A DNA stretch of 64,000 nucleotides. Source: Blastomussa wellsi (taxonomy: Eukaryota > Cnidaria > Anthozoa > Scleractinia > Plerogyridae). The notes under the pieces were generated by a model. It saw only the letters and a program-made list of their open reading frames with translations. It made no database searches and had not been told where the DNA came from. Positions within the stretch are counted from its first letter, which is position 1. The number at the start of each line of letters is the position of its first letter. Positions 47,004 to 59,800 of the stretch are shown one piece after another. The translations under genes were made by a program, and so were the position numbers. The stretch is taken from contig OX393569.1 of NCBI GenBank assembly GCA_947652115.1, positions 291,001 through 355,000 of the forward strand, given 5' to 3'.

Positions 47004-49716
47004 CTAATTTCTTAGGAGCTCAACATTTTCTATGGCGCCTATCGGATCGTTTTTGAACAGCATAAAATGTCCCTGGATCTGCGCAATGCTCTTTCTCTGT
47101 CCCAGACCCATCACTTTGTCCGCGAACTCCTCTGTCCGAGTAGGGATCTGGTCAGGATAAAAGCGGCTGTACATTTTTCGAACCTGACTTTTGGAAGCAA
47201 GGGTGATTTCTTGTTTGACATCTACTCTGCCTGGCCGTATGAGGGCTGGGTCAAGTCTGTCTAGGTGATTTGTGGTCATGAATACAAGTCGTTCCTCAGA
47301 TGATGCCACGCCATCCAGTGTGTTGAGAAGACCACTGAAGGTAACCTACACAACAGACAACATAGTGAAAAATGTTTCTTTAATTTGTTGGAGCAATTTT
47401 AGAATATGCTGCCAATTATTCAGTGAGATGCAAATAATTATATGGCAGGGTATTCTACAAATCTAACCCCTTTATTGTCACTTCTCACATGTTTGTTTCT
47501 AAACCATCAAACAACGCTTAACAGACACCAGCATAAGACACACACATCGTTGCTATTATTATGGTTAATGATTTTGGTCCCATAATTGTATTCATTAACC
47601 AAGTGAGGTAAGATATGTTGTTGCTACAGACATTCGAGTGGTCTCTACTTTGTCCATAACAACACGGTTTGATCACCACTCGAGATGCTGAGAGAAGTCT
47701 GAGCACCAATCTTAACTGTGCAAAGACAAGTGTGACCATTCCGGTTTACCATTATTGAATTAGCATAACTGACTTAGGATTGGTTGATGGCCAACTTTGC
47801 AATCTTCTTACCACTGTTCCAATAAAACATTTGTTTTCCGTTTTTAAGAAGCTGTATTAATAAGTTAAATTAATAACTCCCAGAACATCCCAGTAATCTC
47901 TCACTTTTGACACAATTTGACTTTTTTCCGTATGTTAAGTTCATTTTCAATAATTTGATAAGGTATGGAAATCTCCCCATAATCAGATAATTACATGTTC
48001 TTACACAACTAGAAAGTTAACAAATAACCGCACCCTGTTTACATAGCCACTAGCTCTTCCTTCATCCTTCTCATCAGTTCTCTTGACAAAAGCTGCATCA
48101 ATATCTTCTAAGAGGATTATACTTTGCTGTGGTGCAACACTCATTAAATGGTTGAGACGGTCATCTGACAGGCTTCGATCACTCAAGTTCATCACACATA
48201 TACTGTAGTCCAGTTCCCCAGCTAGAGCTTGACTGCAGGTTAAAATACAGGGATGCACCATGTTACATTAATTATTATCATCATTATTATTATTATTAAA
48301 GTAAAAAAATATTATTATTGCCCTTTGCCCCTTGCTATTATTAATATTATTTTAGAATTTTAATAAAGAATTATTTAAAATTTATATTATTACATGTATT
48401 ATTATTATTGTTCTTCATATTATTACTACAAAACATACATGAAGCTACTTTTTCCACATCCTGGAGGTCCATACAGTAGATATCCTCTTCTGTAGGGAAT
48501 TCCTACAAAACATGATAAAGAGAATTATTTAGGATAATAAACAGATAACCTTATTTTCTCCCTTGAAGCCCACAGTGTTATTTCCAGTAGTTTTTCTGCT
48601 TTGACAATAAAATCACTCTCTGACAATAGTTTGTTTCTGAGAGGTGCCAAGTAATATTTGCTCACAGGAGGTGAACATGTCTCTCCCCTTGCCCTTTGCT
48701 ATATCAGATTTCCCTGTGCTTCAGGTTTTTCCATTATTCCAATTAGAGAAGCCTTTACATGCAGCCATGTGGGCTCTGTTTCTAAATTTAATTTAGTTCC
48801 TGATGTAGTCACTCGCATTTCTTCAAAAGTTCTGTCAAGAGCTGATCTAGTTTTTGACTCAAACAGTGCCACGCTTCATATCGCGGCTTCTAGGACTATT
48901 CAGTACCAACAGCATTATTTTTCAATCCCCTTGCCTTATATTCCGAATTCCCCGCTATGCCCAGACATCATTTGCATCTGAACTCTGGGCTGTCTAACAC
49001 TTCTTGTATGTCTATATAAGGCCAATTTTCTCTGCTATTATTATAACCATGTGCATTTAAATACCTCTGTCTATGTACCACTTAGTCGATGCGATAAATT
49101 CTTTAACATCAGACAGGATTTTTTCAGCTATACCAATATCCAGCACAACTGAGTCTAAAGGCCTCTTCCGGCGCGGAAACCCAAACTGTCTCCAATCTGC
49201 TCCCATTGCCGTATACATAACAGTTTTGCCCTCCTGTTTTTCAAGTGCCATGCGTCTGGCCTCACTCAAAATATCAAAGAACAGTTGTTTATTTGTAGCA
49301 AGCGCTGTTAGAGTTACAGTTTCCCAAGGAGCACCTGTAGTGAGATCGACCATTTTTTCTCGCGACCTCTCGACACGCACGAAGCTGTTTTTATACTTGA
49401 AAAAATGCAAGCCAGGACTCGGAGCGAAATCAAATCGGGTGTTTATTTTTCCGGTTTCGTGTTGCTGGTATGTTGTCTCTACACTGAGATGTTGAGCTCG
49501 TTGACCCTGAGCTGCGATCCATTGTAGAATCCAGTGATAGCTTTTGTCTTTGCTGGGAACTTCGAGAGTGATGATGGCGTATCGACGGAAGGCAGTGTAG
49601 GCGAACTGACTTCCTTTCTTCAGTGCTGCAAGTCCGGCACCAACACCAACCAAGCCAAATCCAGCTGAAAAGTATGGATTGCTCCCCAAGGAAGCAATCA
49701 GCTCGGAGAGAGGCAT
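47004..49716 (-). CDS. BCS1L: BCS1 mitochondrial AAA chaperone, complete
   Basis: BCS1 is an inner-membrane AAA ATPase that moves the folded Rieske iron-sulfur protein across the membrane during complex III assembly. Four exons: 49716-49065, 48502-48439, 48232-48034, 47345-47004. All junctions fit GT-AG and phase. Together they give 418 residues, matching the family's length of about 419. The N terminus ([16 protein letters not shown], then a glycine-rich hydrophobic segment) is the membrane anchor with internal targeting signal. BCS1_N follows. Walker A is GPPGCGKSS in the 64-bp second exon, Walker B is [11 protein letters not shown], and a sensor/arginine-finger region reads [20 protein letters not shown]. 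Introns hold ATT-rich simple repeats. The gene starts about 700 bases from the divergent module gene. No defect seen. Confidence 0.95.
48265..48430. repeat. ATT-rich low-complexity tract in a BCS1 intron
   Basis: Imperfect ATT/ATTATT repeats between BCS1 exons 2 and 3. Confidence 0.8.
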
Positions 49717-50413
49717 TGTTTAGGTCGCGATTAAATTTCTAAAGATAAATAAAAACAATTCTTCGTCCGCCATGTGCAATTTTTGCTGAGCCCGCAGTGC
49801 ACAGATCTGTGGATTATGAAACAGCAAATTTTTGCATCATGTATCCTTCATAAAGTATACCCTTACCCGGGGTGGTACTCACTTCGAGGTAAACGGTTAG
49901 CGACGTGAGCGAGCGCACCAAAGTGTCTCCTCCTAGTCGCCTCACAAGAATTAAGCTCACAAGCACATTACGTTTGCCGCAAGGTAACCACATTTCTCCT
50001 ATGATGAGCGGAGAGGCTCGTAACGCTTGACGAGCAGAAGAGCGTCGAAGTAGCTAACGCTTCCCACCGGAAGTAACCTTTTCGAACGTGAAGAGTGACA
50101 TTTTTGTAACTGGATCATCCACAAAATATTTCCAAAGTATTTACATTTCATTGGGCTGATGAAGCGATCGTTCATAGCGTTTTCTCCAATTTATCAAAAC
50201 TTTTTTACTAGGTGTTTGTAAACAGAATTAAATCCGATGGAATTAACCACTACTAGCTACTACTTTACCCTAACCTTACAATTCTTGCTATTAATTGTAG
50301 GTTCCCGGGGTGTAGGTTACTGTAGGTTAAGATTTCAAGATACCCGGTTACCCGACAATGCCTTTATTTTGTAACTTAACACCGATAATTAACTCTCTAT
50401 TGAAAATGAAACA
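49717..50413. promoter_or_regulatory. Divergent intergenic region between BCS1 and the module gene
   Basis: The two start codons face away from each other across 697 bases. No TATA box is obvious, and the part near BCS1 is richer in GC. A shared or bidirectional promoter is an inference from the layout only. Confidence 0.4.
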
Positions 50414-50866
50414 ATGCCCCTCAGTGACAAGGGCTTCAAGTTGGAGGCGAAGTTCCTTCACCTCGCATTTGCCATGAAGAAAGAACTTGGTCACAAAGCT
50501 CCTCGGGCAATCACTGCCCATCACTTCTTCACTTTTCTCAATTTCATTATCTTGTTTATCTCGGTTGCTTCTCTGTCCTGCAATGTGTACATTCTACGCA
50601 GGGACATCGAGAGTGTGAGGACCGAGGTGGCGAAGACTGAGAGAACTGCTTCACGGCTCCATGATGATAATTTTGTGAAATCAAGAAAGTCTCGACAGAT
50701 TGAGCCAGGACCGGATGAGATGGAGCAAGGACCACATGAAATGCATGAAATTGAACTAGGACCTGAAGGAGATAATTCCACTAAGCCGACTCAAGGCGAA
50801 GTCAGCCGCGAACAACACGCGTACGGTGCGAATACAACCGGTGCTACCAAGATGAACTGCAGTAAG
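50414..50866 (+). CDS. Module gene exon 1: cytoplasmic, membrane and stalk part
   Basis: The 151 codons start at ATG 50414. Residues 1-37 are basic and polar. Residues 38-60 form the only membrane segment (FLNFIILFISVASL). Without a preceding signal peptide and with positive charges before it, type II orientation is likely. Residues 61-85 are heptad-like and charged. RKSR at 91-94 is a furin-type R-x-x-R site. An acidic Glu/Pro/Gly stalk follows (EPGPDEMEQGPHEM), then sequons N121-S-T, N140-T-T and N148-C-S. It ends AAG/GTACGC in phase 0. Confidence 0.75.
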
Positions 50867-53800
50867 GTACGCGTATGTTTTCACCCAGAAATTCACCCAG
50901 AGTTTTTATGATCGTAAAACTATTCAATATCTGTTTGTGAAGTCACCAGTACGAACTTTTCTTATACCAATCTTCTTAAAATTCAGACGTTTCTTGGCGA
51001 GAAACTTATAAACCAAAAGTGGTTCACCATCCGCTCAGTCGGTCCTCAATTTCCCCCCACCCCTTGTGGGTAAGTAAGAAGACAGACGGGAAGAAACGTA
51101 TGTGAATTTTAATTGCTACAAAATAACATCAAGTCATTTTTATGATGAACCAAATTGCCCTTAACGTAAGAAACCTAAACTCTGAATAGTTTACTAGGGA
51201 CGAAAAGCAACAAAGAGGTGTTACTTTTAAAAGGAACAAGGATGGTTAAGGATGTAGAAAATTGAAACGGATTAGAATTGGTGAATTTGAAAAATTTGGC
51301 CTAAATTAACTATAAGTCATTAACTATTGATAGTCACAAAAATACAGGAAAGGAACAGTACAAAACATTCGGAATGGTTAGTTGTGAGGGTGGGTGAAAT
51401 AATTCACAGTTATTCGAGTGCGTGGTGAATATGCGATGGTAGCTATAACCTTCTTAACAGGTGCAAGTAGAATAATATTGTTTTATTTGCCGAAGACGGC
51501 AGAATTGCAATATTTGAGCTGTTCACGCTAATGGGAATATCTACCATATTTGTGGTCCATGGTATATCAGTTCATATACCATGATGTCTAAGCCAATGAA
51601 AACTCTTGAATTACATTATATCCAATGATCCAGTTTGGCTTGGCATTTGGGCCGGAAGCGAAGAGATCCGACCATATTGGTAAGTGGCATGCTGAATGCA
51701 CGGTAATTAATCATTGAAGTGATAGCCTGTAGTAATTATTTCTGTGAATGTTATCTTTTTCAGGATGCCCATGGTAACAATATTTGCACTATAGGTAAGT
51801 AGAGAGATCCACTGCATAATGCATCATCATCATCGTCATCATCATCATCATCATCGTCATCATCATCATCATCATCACATCTCCATGATCGCACCATCAT
51901 TATCATGTATTACACCCAATAACGTAATGCTCAAGAACAAGTCTCTCAGTAATTATTGTTGTGTTCTTGCAGTTAGTGGAGGTCTCCTGGGAACTCCTGA
52001 CGCTCGTCAGATAATACAAGGAATGGTTGAATCGTACATCAACAAAAAATATGGCGAGTGAATTGTTCTTATGTTGTGTTTCTTGACTCTCAGGAAATGG
52101 CTCAAAATGTTTATTAATAAATAGCACTTGTAAATGGAACAACGTTATACCACTTCTCACAGCACATGTCGTCTATATAGACCATGCAATTCGGCTGATA
52201 AACCATACTCTTTGGTGCCTATATCATCATCATCATCATATCCTTTATTTAAACACGATAAAATTTAAAGCTAAAGCTTGTGGGGTCGTGTAAAAAATAG
52301 TTACAATATGAAACGATGTTAAAATATAGATAAAGTTACTCATACAACTAACATGAATGTACAATTAATTCCTAAAAAGAGTAATATTTAAATAAGTTCG
52401 CGTAACTACATCTAAATAAAAATAACTGCTAAAATTAAGACATAAAATATTTAAAAGCAATTAAAATCCTGGTAGTACATACATACATACATACATACTT
52501 TATTTGTCATGTAGGTCAGTACAAGAAGGCAGCTAAAAAGCTGATGTGGACCTACAAATTTAAGTATTAATATCTACAACAATTCAAATAATAATGTTAA
52601 CAAACTTAAGAATTATTTACAATGAGTAAGAAATACTATAATACCAGTAAGATAATCAACAGTCAATAGACTAGCGTTAAAATAAATAAAAATAAAAAAA
52701 TAACATTAATATATGTAATTCACAATGTCTTTGTTTATTCCCTGTAAACCATCAAATGTTATTTTATCTAAAATGTCAGATTTGGCTTTAAGAGCAGATT
52801 TAAAAGAAGAAACGTTCGGTTTGCTCTTTAAGTACATGGGTAAGTTATTCCATAAAAGAGTCGCTCGATGAGAGAAGGAACATCGAAGGAAGTCACTTCT
52901 AGGACGTTGTACGTATAGTTTCAGACCGTCCCTGAGATTTCTTAACGGTGATCTTTTAGTAAATAGAGAGTTTATACCAGCCGGAGCTCTATTGTAAAAT
53001 GCCTGATAACATATAGTTGCAATTCTCTTTTTGTAAATGTATGATAAGGACTTCCATTTTGTCTTTGCCAGGACTTCAGTGTTGAGAGTAGATTCCTTTA
53101 TGTTAAAAATAAATCTCGCTGCTCTGATGTGAATGTCCTCCAGAGTCTGAAGTGACTTTGAAGATCCCCATAATGCAATTGAATACGTAATACTTGGAAT
53201 GATACCTTTAAAATAAATTGACTCTAAGATGTGATTGTCGAGGCCTTTTAAATGCTTGAGTTTCTTCACTCTTGCTGAGAAACGTTTGCTCAAAGTTCTA
53301 ACATGTTGCGACCAAGAAAGTTTATTGTCGATTTGAATCCCTAAACATGTAGCTTTAGAAACAAAAGACAACTCATTAGGCCCTAAACAAATTTTCTGTA
53401 AGGGTCCGATAAATTTTGATTTGGATAATAACATCAGTTCCGTTTTTGCAGGATGAATAGTCATGAAGTTATCCTTAGCCCATTTGTTTAAGTTGGCGAT
53501 CGCTTTCTGAATGTTAGATAAAACTTCATCAACAGTTTTTCCTATGCAGAAAGCTGTGGTATCATCTGCAAACATTTCAACGGAAGCGTTCGTGGTGGCT
53601 CCGGGTAGATCATTTGAGTAAATGCTGTAAAGTCTGGGACCAAGTAAAGACCCTTGGGGGACACCAGTATCTATTTCCAACAATTCTGAATTAGAACCAT
53701 TCACAGTGACAAATTGTTTACGATTTTCAAGGTAATTTAGGAGCCAATCGTAAAAGGAGCCAGTAATGCCTATAGAGTGTAATTTATTCTTGAGAACTGT

Positions 53801-56800
53801 ATGATTGACGCAATCAAACGCTTTTTGAAAATCGATAAAGACTACGCCAATAATATTGCTTTCATCCAGGGCTAAACGCCATTGTTCTGTTAATGAGAGT
53901 AAAAGAAGTTCAGGTGAGCTTCCTTTTCTGAAGCCCCATTGATTCGTTGAAATTAGATTGCTGCCATATAAGAAGTTGTCGAGTTGCTGGCTGACTACAT
54001 TCTCTAACAGCTTGCCCGGAATGCTGAGAAGGGAAATCGGCCTGTAGTTTCCGCAGTCGAGAGTACTCCCTTTCTTGTGAAGACATTTCACTTGTGCCTG
54101 TTTCCACTGGCTTGGGAATTAATCGTAGTTTATAGTAAAATGCTAAAGTGTTCCAATTCGACTGACGGTATACTTAATTAGTATGCATATCGTAGGGTAA
54201 GTTATATATTATTCTGGCTGCCCTTCGGTGAAGTATTTCCAATGATTGTAGAAGGTCTGTATTTGAACAGCCACCCCAAACTACCAGACCATACAAAACG
54301 GATGGCAATATTATCTTAAAGTACAAGTCCAATTGGGCGTTTCGGCTTAAAAACGAACTCCTTTTCAAGAGATTCAGTTTGTTAACACAGCTCTTTTTTA
54401 CATCTGTAAGGTGGTTGACCCAGGAAAGCCTGTCGTCGAGAGTAATGCCCAGAAGACGAGTATGTTTTGCCCACTCGATCCGTTCCTCTCCAATAGTCAC
54501 TGGAATTAGCGGGCCGATATATGGTTTATTCATCAAAAGCATAACTTCGCACTTAGCCGAATGAGGGGTTAGAGAGTTCTCTAGGCACCAGCTATTCAGT
54601 TCGGATAAAGCTCTATTTAAAGAAATAACAGTGTTATCGACAGTGTCACCAATACAATAAACGGTGGTGTCATCCGCGTACATATAGATAGAGCCAGAGG
54701 TGACAGCATTTGGGAGATCATTAGTATACAAAGCGAACAACGTGGGGCCGAGTACTGACCCTTGGGGAATCCCGCAGGTAACGTTAAGCACAGTTGAGTG
54801 ATGGCCATTTACTACCGAAATTATTTGAAGAAGGGACTACTCCCCTCAACCTCAACCCTCTCAGAAACGAAGAACTGGTTTAAGTTAGCTTGCGTTTATA
54901 TCCGCTTTATTAAGTTTTCAATATTCGTCCACTTATATTTACTTTCAGGATCCGCGCTTGTTCAGCTGGCAGGAGAGGCATTGAACGACACTATACGAAG
55001 CTTCATTAATGAACATGCAGTCAGTGCTTTTGGTAAATCAAGGACAAATGATATTTTCGTATTTAGTAGTATTCAAACGGAACTATCAAACTGCATACCT
55101 TTAAGCAAGACAACAGTAGGAGGACTCGGGGAAGCCATGATTTTAAGTTTATTGTACCGAAAGGTACAATAAGAATTAACTTCCCCAGGAAATAATTGAA
55201 TGGAACAAACTTCCAGAAGAAACTGTTTCTGGCCAATCTCTCTGTATTTTTAAAAGTAAATTAATTTAGTTTAATTTTTATCAGTAGTTTAGCTTTTACT
55301 GTTATTTTGTATATTTTAGTACAGTTTTATTTCTTATTATTTTAGAGTTGGCGTGATGTCCCATACGACTTTGCCGACATAACGATATTTAAATTTAGAT
55401 TTAGAAAAGATTTGCTAATCTTACATAGCTAGAAAAAAGCATTTATTTCTCATTACACTGGAAATCGTTCAAAAATTGAACTTTTATTTCTTTTTTTTTT
55501 CTTTTACAGAAGGATCTGGCCGATTTGGGAGTAATTTTACTGGAGATGGTGGTAATTTTACGGACCTCCCTGTTGGGGAAGGAGAGTTTAGGCGCGCGAT
55601 ACAGCAATATGTCGGTGCATACGCACTACATACCCTTGGTAAGACGATAAACATCACTCAGTTTCCCGCCTTGGAAGCTGGCCAAGTATAATCATTAACA
55701 ACAACACCAACAAATCATCATCATCATCATCTTTATTATTCCTTCTGAGAGATAAGTCTAATGAAAACAGTAGCCTAAAAACTACTAGCCTTATATCGGG
55801 CGAACTAAATTTTCTTCCATTTGTCTCAGGGCCGTCATTTGTTCCTGGTGCAGCAGTTGAGCGTGAGCCGGGCAAGACTGTGTTGGATGCGTACCTGGAT
55901 AAAGCCGTCGAGCAAGCCGCTCGTGGGGGTGGGGGTGGGGGTGAGGGTGAAGGAGGTTCCGGTGAGTGAAACAAAGCAAGTTTCGATAGAATATAGTTAG
56001 GTCCTCCGCTGATATTTCCAATGAGTGACCTACATCATTTATCAGCCCGCTAGCCATTCATCTTTTTAAAACAGTTGTTTGGAGAGTCAGTTCTAAGAAA
56101 ACCAAACATACCGTTAACGATTGAGAAGATCTTGGTTTTGTATTGTATCATTGGTTTTTGTATTTGTTTCCAATAATCTTGTAGTTATTTATTTTCAGGA
56201 CCCGCGCTAGCTCAGCTGACAGGAAAAGCATTGAACGACACAATCCGGAGCTTCATTAATGAATACGCAGTCAGCGTGTTTGGTGAGCCACAAACAACTT
56301 TTTCTATTCATACGTTTAGAGCATCTTACTTAAGCGAAGCCCTCGAGATTGAGGTGTACACCTTTAACTCATCCTAACCAACAAAACCCAAACTGTACGG
56401 GAAAATTAGCAAACGTTTGCCGCTCTTACATATTTATATTTTGTTAGACTGTAGAACATTTTAAAATTGCACCATTACTTCGTTTTACAGAAGGACCTGG
56501 CCGACTTGGGAGCAATTTAACTGGAGATGGCGATGTTCCTGGTAGCAATGACACTGACAGGTCTGTCAGTGAAGGAGAGTTAAACCGCGCGATACAGCAA
56601 TATGTCGGCACATATGCACTACATACTCTTGGTAAGACGATAAATATCACTCAGTTTGTAATTAAAGACTGTTTTTGAAAGATGGTCTGTTATCGTCACA
56701 AATCATCACCACCACTACCACATAATCATCCTCTTCCTCGTCCTCCTCCTCGTCATCATCATCAGCAGCATCATCATCATCATCAGCATCAGCATCATAA

Positions 56801-59800
56801 CATTCCTAATGAAAATAGCAATGAAAATGGTAGCCTAATAAAATTTCTAGTTTTTAAATTAAAGGACTAACCTTATATTGCGTGTACTAAGTTTTCTTCG
56901 GTTTGTCTCAGGGCCGTCATTTGTTCCTGGTGCAGCAGTTGAGCGCGAGCCGGGCCAGACAGTGTTGGATGTGTACCTAGATAAAGCCGTCGAGCAAGCA
57001 GTTCAATCTCATTTACCAGGAGGTGAGGGTGCCAGAGAGGGTGAAGCCCCCGGTGAGTGAAAGTTAAGTCTTCCAGTTGTATCTCCTATGAGTGACCAAT
57101 ATTATTTGACAACGACAGGTATCAGCTCACTAGCCATTCATCTTTTTTTAAAAACAGTTGTTTGGAGAGGCAGTTCTAAGTAACCCAAAGAGAGAGCTTT
57201 GGCGATTGGGAAATGTCATTTTATGTAGCTTATTTCACGTTTTGGTTTCAATATTTAATGACCATGTCATTGCATTTTTCGGACGACACCGATTACCTGG
57301 CTGGCACCTATGTTCCAAATTTACAATTAAAACTTACTAACTTGTATTGTTTTCCGGAATCACAGTATCACACAAGCCAAAGATTTCTTGTACAATTAAT
57401 ACCGCTGAATACATTATTCTTGTTTCCAGGCCCTGTGGGTGGTGGGGTATCGAGCGGGGAAATGAATCAAACTATTCAGCAGTACCTTGGATCATTCGCG
57501 CGCGAATCTCTTGGTGAGTCATAATGTGCTGAATAAGCACTGGTTTACGTATGGTTTAGTGTTCGTGGTTTGCTTATTGTGTTATTCAAATTATAGAAGA
57601 AACAGGAAGGGAAAAGGAAAAAAAACATGAAAATTTCACTTACCTTTGTATGGCTCGTATGGCCTCGTACCTCAGTCGGGAGGTCAGCAGTGATCAAATC
57701 CGGAATCGGTGGTTTGGTATCCTACCGGGGTGGGGTTCATGATTTCCTTTCTATAGGGCTTAAACGCTTGGAAGAAAGTTTCTTGATTATTTCACAGCAC
57801 TGTAAATTACCTCAGAGTGAACTCTAATATCGTTTCTGTGTGCAACATTACATTTGCAATATATTGTAGCCTGAGTGGTCCTTAGTTAATTAAAATTATT
57901 AAAGTGGCATGGGCATGCATGCAAAGCTTTCATTCTGTAACGTTCCAATTCAATTTCCATAAAAATTAAGTGGCTCATCGGGAACTATCTACGTATACAT
58001 AATATTAGTAGTAGAATTTTAAAAGGCGTTCATATCAAACAATGTACTTGGACAATTATAGTCATTAAACATATTCTTGTTTCCAGGGCCCATTTTTGTG
58101 CCGGGTGCCTCAGCTCCGGGTGAAAAGACACCTCTTCAGACCTTCGTGGATGATTCCGTGTCACGTGCTTTATTAAAGTATTTTGAAGAAAAAGGGGATC
58201 CCGGTAAGTAAGATTTTGTAGGACTGGAGGCCTATTCACTGATGTATTATTGTGAAATTTGTGTTTCGTTCTGATTTGAATGAATTAAGAAGCAAGAAAC
58301 CGAGTGAGGTGAGTAAAAGTGACTGGCCAATCCTAAACATCCTAAACATCTCTGTTTGTCGTAGTTCTTTTTTCAGCTTACTTGAACTGTCGCTAAAGCA
58401 GAAGAGCGCACGCTTCTTTCTTTCGTTTAATTTCTTCCTTTTTCTACGATTTCGAACCAAATGCGCATTAAATCTGTAACCCAAAGTTAAGTTAAAAGTT
58501 AAATTTGACGCTTAACATTTCTCCTTCTACATGTTCTCCTAAATTGGACGGTTTAGCAACATGTGCTGCTATCGAAGCGCACTTTACATGAGGTAATAAA
58601 GGAACCAATATAAAGCAGTTATTCCTTTGACGTTGGTCATGCCCTACCTGCGGTTGAAGTTTCACTCAGTGTAAGCACGTGGTGAATGCATGAATTACTT
58701 GTATAGATGGATGGCGCGTGAATTGCATGGATAGCATGAATATTGCTTCAATGGCATGAAATGCCTGACTACGTAGTTGCATGAACTGAAAAATTGCATG
58801 GTTTGATGGTTTGCATGAAACCTAAAGACGCATGGCCAAAAATGAGGATGCATCCGATTGGGAAAACCGGATTTAAGTCTCAAAATCTGTTTTTGGATTA
58901 TGTTTTCATTTGAGAAATCCGAAATTCAGATTTCGAAATCTAAATCCGGTCAATCCGGATTTCCCAATCGAACACATTCTGCATGATTTAGTATTAGTTT
59001 AGGCAGTGCCGCGTGAATGCAAGAACGAAGTACGCATGACGGGAATGAACTCATCAACAATTGCGTGAAAACATGACTGCATGAATCGTTGTATTAACTG
59101 CATGGCCGGCACGATTTGCATGGTTAGCATGTGCATGAAATACTTAGACTGCCTGCAATGCATGAATTTTGTAACTGCACCAAATGCGCGCATGCATGAA
59201 TTGTACGAATTGTATCGTTTGAAATGACGCATGGTTAAAGGGCCATTGTCACGATAATGCGCATGCGGATCCTTAATTCGCACAGAAAGTGTTTTAACCA
59301 ATAGAAATTTGGCAAGGTTGCGCGCTGCACGCTGCCACGAACCGCCATGGCCTTCTGCAATTGTTTTGGAGTTTTCACGCGCGCACGAACACCTCTTTGT
59401 CTTGCCTCATCCCTTTGTTTTAGCTTTCGTCCCGAGCCGCTTTGTGCATCACCCTTCGAGATCATTACATTTCCTGTGATGTTCATAAGAAAATACAAGC
59501 AATGCATCCCGTTTCAAACTTCCACAAATAACCAGATAATACCCTACGTCAATTTTAATAGCTTTGCAAGCCTCGCGAGGTCGATGGAAGAGCAGTTTAA
59601 TCGCATAAATTAACTTTGATTTCTGGTCCGTCGGACCAGAAATCAAAGGCCCTTTAAGTATGAACTGCGAGATTTAGTTCGAAAACTGACATCATGGAAA
59701 CTTAGTATAATTAGACCCACGTTCAACCGGCGTAAACCCTTTTGAACTAATAACTAGCCGGCTTATCTCTTAAGAACAGGCTCCACAATATTTCGGTAAG

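Noticed and set aside
50986..51067. Possible extra exon after exon 1 (TFLGEKLINQKWFTIRS)
   Set aside because: Acceptor-like start, but its end phase does not fit exon 2 and the frame stops at the donor; kept only as a possible alternative end.
51819..52061. His-rich frame at its start
   Set aside because: The His run is a translated CAT microsatellite; only the part from 51973 is a real exon.
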